Source of the DNA: Miscanthus floridulus
Lineage: Eukaryota; Streptophyta; Magnoliopsida; Poales; Poaceae
Direction of reading: 5' to 3'
DNA: 64,000 nt
Assembly (NCBI RefSeq): GCF_019320115.1
Contig: NC_089587.1
Coordinates: 105,139,158 to 105,203,157, forward strand
Shown piece after piece: positions 59,116 to 64,000 of this stretch; the stretch's first letter is position 1; every line of letters begins with the position of its first letter. The notes beneath the pieces were generated by a model. The model had not been told where the DNA came from. It saw nothing but the letters and a program-made list of their open reading frames with translations, and made no database searches. The position numbers and the translations under genes were made by a program.

Positions 59116-60221
59116 GCTCAACCAAAGCCATAATCTTGTAACTTGACTAATGGTATATGCAATAAACACTAAAATATGTTTTTTAGCCACATGGAATTAG
59201 GGGGTTAGAGCATTGGATAGTTTTTATGGTGCTCTAGATTCCTCTCCCTAAGGACTTATCTATAAGTGATCATCAGGGACTTATAGTATAGCTATGAGGG
59301 CTACATGGCTCTAGCTTTAGCTCAGTATGAGGACCTTTCTAGCTTATTAGTGGTTACCTTTATGGCGCAAGAGGGGCTCCGACAGGTATGACCTTTCCCT
59401 GCTAGGTTGAGTGCATTTTGGTTTCTTGACCTTTTGTTAGTCACTCCTTGGAGGGCAGTTCATGCTTATTGATGGGGAAACCTAGAGGTCCTAACTTGTT
59501 AGATGAACCTTTGAAAGGCTTCATAGTGAACCCTGCCGACCTTCCTTGGTAGTGGGTCAAGAGGCTGATCATCTCGGGCGAAAGGGTAAATAACGGCTCA
59601 CAGTGAAAGTGTACAACCTCTGCAGAGTGTAAAACTAGTATATCAGCCGTGCTCACGGTCACGAGCGGCCTTGGAACCCTTATGGAATAGATGATGAACA
59701 CTGATGATACTGATGATAAATATGCTCACTAATGATTATTGTTTTTGCTATTCATTATTCATGTTTACCTTATCATGTGTTTACATGGGCTGGTGGTAAA
59801 CTTGTTGCTACTTAATTGCTAAAATTGTGACAATTAAAAGCTAATCATAGTTAAACTAGTGTAAGCCTTTTGAGCCTCATGAACCCCATGTTATATTTGT
59901 TGAGTACGACATGTACTTATGCTTGCTTTATTTTTCACAAATTTGGAAAAAAATCCTAGATGGGAACTAGATTGCTAGAGTTTGGAGGAATTAGGCTTGT
60001 GATCAACCAGTCAGTTATCCCCATGGATTGGAGTCTTCACCCAAAGATCAGAGTTGTCTTTATGCTATTTGTTGTCTAAGGTTATATCCTTTATACTAAG
60101 TACGTTATATATTGAGCATTGTTTTTTGATATTACCCTTATTTGTAGCTATATGTGAGATTTGACTTTCTAGGCTCATATATGGTGTGTATTTGGTTTTA
60201 TTCTTAAAACCAGGTGCTACA
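59116..60221 (+). repeat. Element C 5' LTR, second part
   Basis: Resumes LTR C after element D and ends CCAGGTGCTACA at 60221. No gene is seen. Confidence 0.85.
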
Positions 60222-60224
60222 AAG

Positions 60225-60236
60225 TGGTATCAGAGC
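60225..60236 (+). promoter_or_regulatory. Element C primer-binding site
   Basis: TGGTATCAGAGC three bases after the LTR end; tRNA-Met type. Confidence 0.88.
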
Positions 60237-61262
60237 AATGCTGACTATAGGACGCAAGCCTAGTTGAAACTGGTCGTTTTAAGGTTTAGAAGTTGCTACA
60301 AAAACCCTTACTCTATGAACCTTGATATTTTCTTCTCTACTATATCTCTACCCTTGTTATTCATCTCTACCTTGGTGCTTATTTTGAAGTCTTTGTTCTC
60401 AGCTTCACTCCTTGATTTGATATACTTTTAGAACTGTCCCTCATCACCTTCTTGCGTAATCTGAAGGTGAGTCTTAGGATTGTTACCCCTAGTACAATGA
60501 GGACGATAGTATTGTAAGTTGAGTCAATTGTGCACCTTTAGTGCTTTGTTGAATTGTCATTATGCTTCTGCTTGTTTTGAATCTTTATAATGATTGCAAT
60601 GATCTTGTTGGGTGTTCCCCCAATTTCATATAGTTTATAGGCCTAAGGTATAAGGATTAATGCAATAAATAGTTGGGTTTTGGTTATCTCCGGTTTCCTC
60701 TATCCTGACTTTTCGGAGCAGCTGGCCCTCTTAAGCTTTTATCTCTATTTTTGGAAGACCAAAAAAATCATAAAAAAAATTATGAACAATAGTAGACTTT
60801 GATATCTTTCTGTGATAGAACCACTCTCATGTCTATTTTGGTTATGGAGTTATGAAAATCACAAGACGATGCAACTGCGTTGTTTGAAATCTGGAGTAGT
60901 TTCTGTTGTGCACTATTTTCGACTACATGAACTACAGAATTTGAAAAAATGTTCTATAAGTAAGTTGTGGACAATTTTATACGCTTTCCAACGGTATAAG
61001 CTACGACTTCATTGGATTAACAGAATGGGAGTTATAGCTATTTTACTACCATGTTGTTTTTCTGCTCGCGAGGAATTCCAGATTTCTTGTTCTTGCCCAT
61101 ACACGAGAGTATCATTGGGATGTCAGAACATCTTGATACTTGTTAGCTCATATGGAAGAAGGTGCAAGCTACCCTTCTTGTGTCCCCTAGTTAATCTTTT
61201 CTTAAGGGGGGTAGCCAAAGTGAAGGTGGTTTTGAAGATTCTAGCTCTCACTAGGAAGGAAT
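60237..61262 (+). other. Element C untranslated leader
   Basis: No motif is recognised; the 154-codon open frame at 60812-61276 has no family resemblance and ends just before gag. Confidence 0.4.
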
Positions 61263-61930
61263 CCTACCAATTCTAATCCACCGCCACCTAATCCTCCATC
61301 TATCGAGCAAGCTTTGATGATGCAGGCTCAGTTATTGCAAACTATTGCTCCAAGTGTGTTGGACCACCCATATCAAGCACCACCTATTGACAAGCGTGGT
61401 GAATTTATGAAGGGATACCCACCGATATTCTCTCATACAAGCGAACCACTAGAAGCTGATGACTGGCTTAGAGTTGTGGAGAGACAACTTGACATAGCTC
61501 AGTGTGATGACCATGAGAAGGTGATTTTTGGCATTTGGCCAACTCTAGGGCACGGCACAAGACTAGTGGGAGTCTTACCAGTATGGACATCCCAACAATG
61601 TTGGACATATCACTTGGAAGGAGTTTAGCGAGAGCTTTAGGTCGTACCACATTCCCACAGGTGTGGTAGAACTCAAGCCAGATGCGTTCCGGGCTCTCAA
61701 GCAAGGATCTATGACTGTGTGTGAGTATCGTGACATGTTCACTCAGTTATCGCACTATGCTCTAGAAGAAGTGGATAATGATGCTAAAGAATAGAAACGC
61801 TTTTTGAAAGGACTAGATGATAGAGTTCAATTGCAGTTGATGACTGTGGTGCATCCTGATTTCAAAACATTGGTGGACAGAGCAGTTGTAATTGAGAACA
61901 AGCGTTGAGAGATGGAAGAGAAAGCATGAC
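61263..61930 (+). pseudogene. gag: Element C gag (degraded)
   Basis: Short gag remnant: KRGEFMKGYPPIFSHTSEPL, EADDWLRVVERQLDIAQCDD, then after a frameshift near 61540 SESFRSYHIPTGVVELKPDA, FRALKQGSMTVCEYRDMFTQ, LSHYALEEVDNDA and FLKGLDDRVQLQLMTVVHP. Stops at about 61791 and 61905. This pattern is the gag core of Del/Tekay-type Gypsy elements. No zinc knuckle remains. Confidence 0.82.
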
Positions 61931-62249
61931 CTTCAACACCAGTTATTAAACACTCATCTCTATTTTGCTACACAACCAGAATGTCAGTCACACCCTTTGA
62001 ATCTGCTTGGGAGTACGGATCAGGATCAGTATTAGTAACCCTATGATGAAGTGCAAGGAAATAAGTTAAAGCAAAACTGCATTCAAGGCAGGTTGAACAA
62101 TGTGGAGATGATTACCACTCATGAAGCTAAGGAGGTTTATCCAAGATCATCAAGGTATTGATAGTGTTATGAGAGAAGGTTTTAAGTTTGGATCAAGATA
62201 CCTTAGCTAAGTATTTGAAGGAGTGAAAAAAAGTGTTGGAGTAAAACCT

Positions 62250-62660
62250 ATGTATTAGCTTTGTCAGATCAGGACAAGAGCTTTATATCCATTATGATGC
62301 ACCTTATCAAGGTGTGGGATGTGTCCTTATACAAGAAGAAAAGTAGTGGCTTGTTCATTCAGTCAACTAAGGATGCGTGAGTTGAACTACCTAACATGTT
62401 ATCTGGAGTTATCCATTGTGAAGCATGGAGGTACTATCTACTTGGGCATAAAAATGATGTCTAGGAGGATCACAAGAATCTATAGGACATCTTCACTAAG
62501 TTGGTCTTGAGCTTGTGTTATCCTCATTGGAATGAAATTGATTATGACTTGGAAAAGTGCTATTACTTCAAGGAGCAAAGTCATGGCCATTGCCCTTAGC
62601 AACGGAAAATTGTGCTAAAAAGGTTCGGGTGACCCCAAGAACTAAGAATTGTATTCCAAG
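62250..62660 (+). pseudogene. Element C RNase H remnant
   Basis: Fragments in shifting frames: GQELYIHYDAPYQGVGCVLI (D motif altered), then FSQLRMRELNYLTCYLELSI, and YIGHLH/IFTKLVLSLCYPHW. This is the RNase H of chromovirus-like Gypsy elements. RT and integrase are absent on both sides, so a large internal deletion occurred. Confidence 0.65.
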
Positions 62661-63037
62661 TTTGAGCCACTTAATCGAAATCATTAATGTTTTGAAGATT
62701 GGTGGTAGATTCTCTTTATGACCAAGAGATTCGTCAGGATTTGTTAGAAGGTGTACATATGAAGAAAGAGGTCTAATAAGTATGGACTAAAAACAAAAAA
62801 ATGGCCTAGTGATTGAAGTTACCTAGGCATGGTCTAGAGAATCTGTCAAAATTTAGAATTAGTAGAGCAAGTTACTTGGGGTAAGGTCAACAGGTATGTA
62901 GAGTAAGGCAGAATCCTTATCAAGAAGATGGAACTACTCGATGAAGCAAAGAAGAATCCAAAGGTGGAGAATCTATATCTCTTTGATCACCATCGTCCGA
63001 ATCTCGAGGACAAGATTCATCTTAATGGGGGTAGAAT
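62661..63037 (+). other. Element C 3' region and polypurine tract
   Basis: Degraded coding or untranslated sequence, ending in CGAGGACAAGATTCATCTTA and the purine tract ATGGGGGTAGAAT (63025-63037). Confidence 0.7.
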
Positions 63038-64000
63038 TGTAACACCCTAAAATTTGCTTCTTTGGAAATAGAGCTAAATTGATTTAATTTCATATTTTTG
63101 TGCTCATGAAACATAGGAAAATAATAATTTTCATTAAATTAAAATTTATCATAGGGCTTAGCAACACTGATGGTGCATTCATGTAGATGCATTTGATTTA
63201 TTTGGTTGAGTGATTTTGATTAAAATTCAAAATGGTTCGAATTGCCTTTGAAAATGAATTTGAAAATGGCTTTGAAACAAATGAAAAGAAAAAGGGGAAA
63301 TAAAAGAATTTAAAAGTGCCCTTGTAAAAGTTTATTTTTGAAAGCCTACCAAAATTGTCCATTTTGATTTGAATTGAAAAGTATATTTGAAATAATATTT
63401 GAATTTTGTTTTGGTTCAAGGTTCAAATGAATTCAAAACCTATTTGAAAAAGTATTAGGAAAACAATTTGGAAAAAGGAAAAGAGTAAACCCTCTACCCT
63501 TCTGGGCCACGGCCTGCTCTAGCCCAGCCTCACTCCTCCCCCCTTAGACCCTTCCTAAAGACAGCCTGCTCTCCCCTCCTTCCCCTCACCCCCCATGTGG
63601 CCTGAGCCAGCCCAAGTGCTCCCTCCCTGCTTTGTCTCGATTGAGGTCCAAGCTAGCCCACAGTCGACAGTAGCACGCCCATGCCCCTTGCTCCCTCTCG
63701 CTGTCACCATGGACCCGCTTCCTCTCTCTCGCTGACATGCTGGACCCACCTGTCGGCAACATCCCCTACCTCTCGTAGCTAATGCGGACTCTGTGTTGCC
63801 GTGTCTGCCACGCCCCCGACTCCTCCTTGGCGTAGCCTTCACGCCATCGCCGGCCTAATAATACCAAGCCTACACCGTGCTGCCCTCGACAAACCCTAGA
63901 ATCAAACTATAGTCGCCTCTGCTCGAGCCCTAGCCGCACCGCAACCCTAGCTTGCCACCGCCGCATGCGATTCTGCCACGGCCAAGCTCCGTCGTCCCTC
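63038..64000 (+). repeat. Element C 3' LTR (first 963 bp)
   Basis: TGTAACACCCTAAAATTTGC start; close match to 51307-52300 with scattered substitutions and small indels. Runs off the window. Confidence 0.92.

Larger units (their letters stand above)
51307..64000 (+). mobile_element. Element C: Gypsy-type LTR element (Del/Tekay-like), internally deleted
   Basis: 5' LTR 51307-53689 plus 59116-60221 (about 3.5 kb after removing element D). Primer site at 60225, short gag and RNase H remains, purine tract, and 3' LTR from 63038 to the window edge. The RT and integrase are missing. The left flank AAACG (51302-51306) should recur after its 3' LTR. Confidence 0.88.

Noticed and set aside
60812..61276. 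154-codon open frame with hydrophobic stretches before gag of element C
   Set aside because: No family resemblance, no expression signals, and it ends at the start of the gag remains; probably chance in leader sequence.

Overview
The window is repeat-dense plant DNA, most likely from a grass (Poaceae), probably a panicoid. The evidence is nested Ty3/Gypsy and Ty1/Copia LTR retrotransposons, two CACTA (En/Spm) DNA transposons with grass-type subterminal repeats, and coding remains of the kinds that fill grass intergenic space. I see no intact single-copy host gene, no rRNA or tRNA gene, and nothing prokaryotic. I inferred the taxon from family resemblance, not from a database search.

Layout. 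(1) 1-10976: 3' part of a Tat-lineage Gypsy element: degraded gag, protease, RT, two RNase H domains, integrase, a long antisense gene with introns (8907 back to 5619), reiterated 3' repeats, polypurine tract and a 479-bp 3' LTR. It is inserted in the transposase gene of (2), a CACTA element whose terminal part (10977-14155) ends in a clear terminal inverted repeat. (3) 14156-15423: a degraded zinc-knuckle protein sequence of a LINE/gag-like kind, the target of that CACTA. (4) 15424-18560: a minus-strand LTR. (5) From about 18540 past the right edge: one large non-autonomous Gypsy-type element (A). Its 5' LTR holds a complete 12,571-bp CACTA element (18567-31137, TSD TAA). Its body holds a complete Ty1/Copia element of SIRE/Maximus type (38125-48376). 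Its 3' LTR (from 49219) is interrupted at 51307 by another Gypsy element (C). The 5' LTR of C holds a deleted Gypsy element (D, 53690-59110, perfect TSD CTAGT). The 3' LTR of C begins at 63038 and runs off the window.

The relative order is therefore A first; then the CACTA, the Copia and C in any order; and D after C.

The complete CACTA is the richest part. Reading leftward from its right end it carries subterminal repeats with a roughly 240-bp palindrome, a duplicated block with hairpins, a small intact two-exon gene (GRF-type zinc finger plus a C-terminal membrane segment, 145 aa), a TNP2 transposase, an antisense captured carboxylesterase fragment, and a second ORF with a Transposase_24 region and a C48 (Ulp1-like) protease region. 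Nearly all other reading frames carry stops, many of which look like TGG, CGA, CAG or CAA codons changed by C-to-T or G-to-A transitions. The GRF gene has none, which makes it the best candidate here for something still functional.
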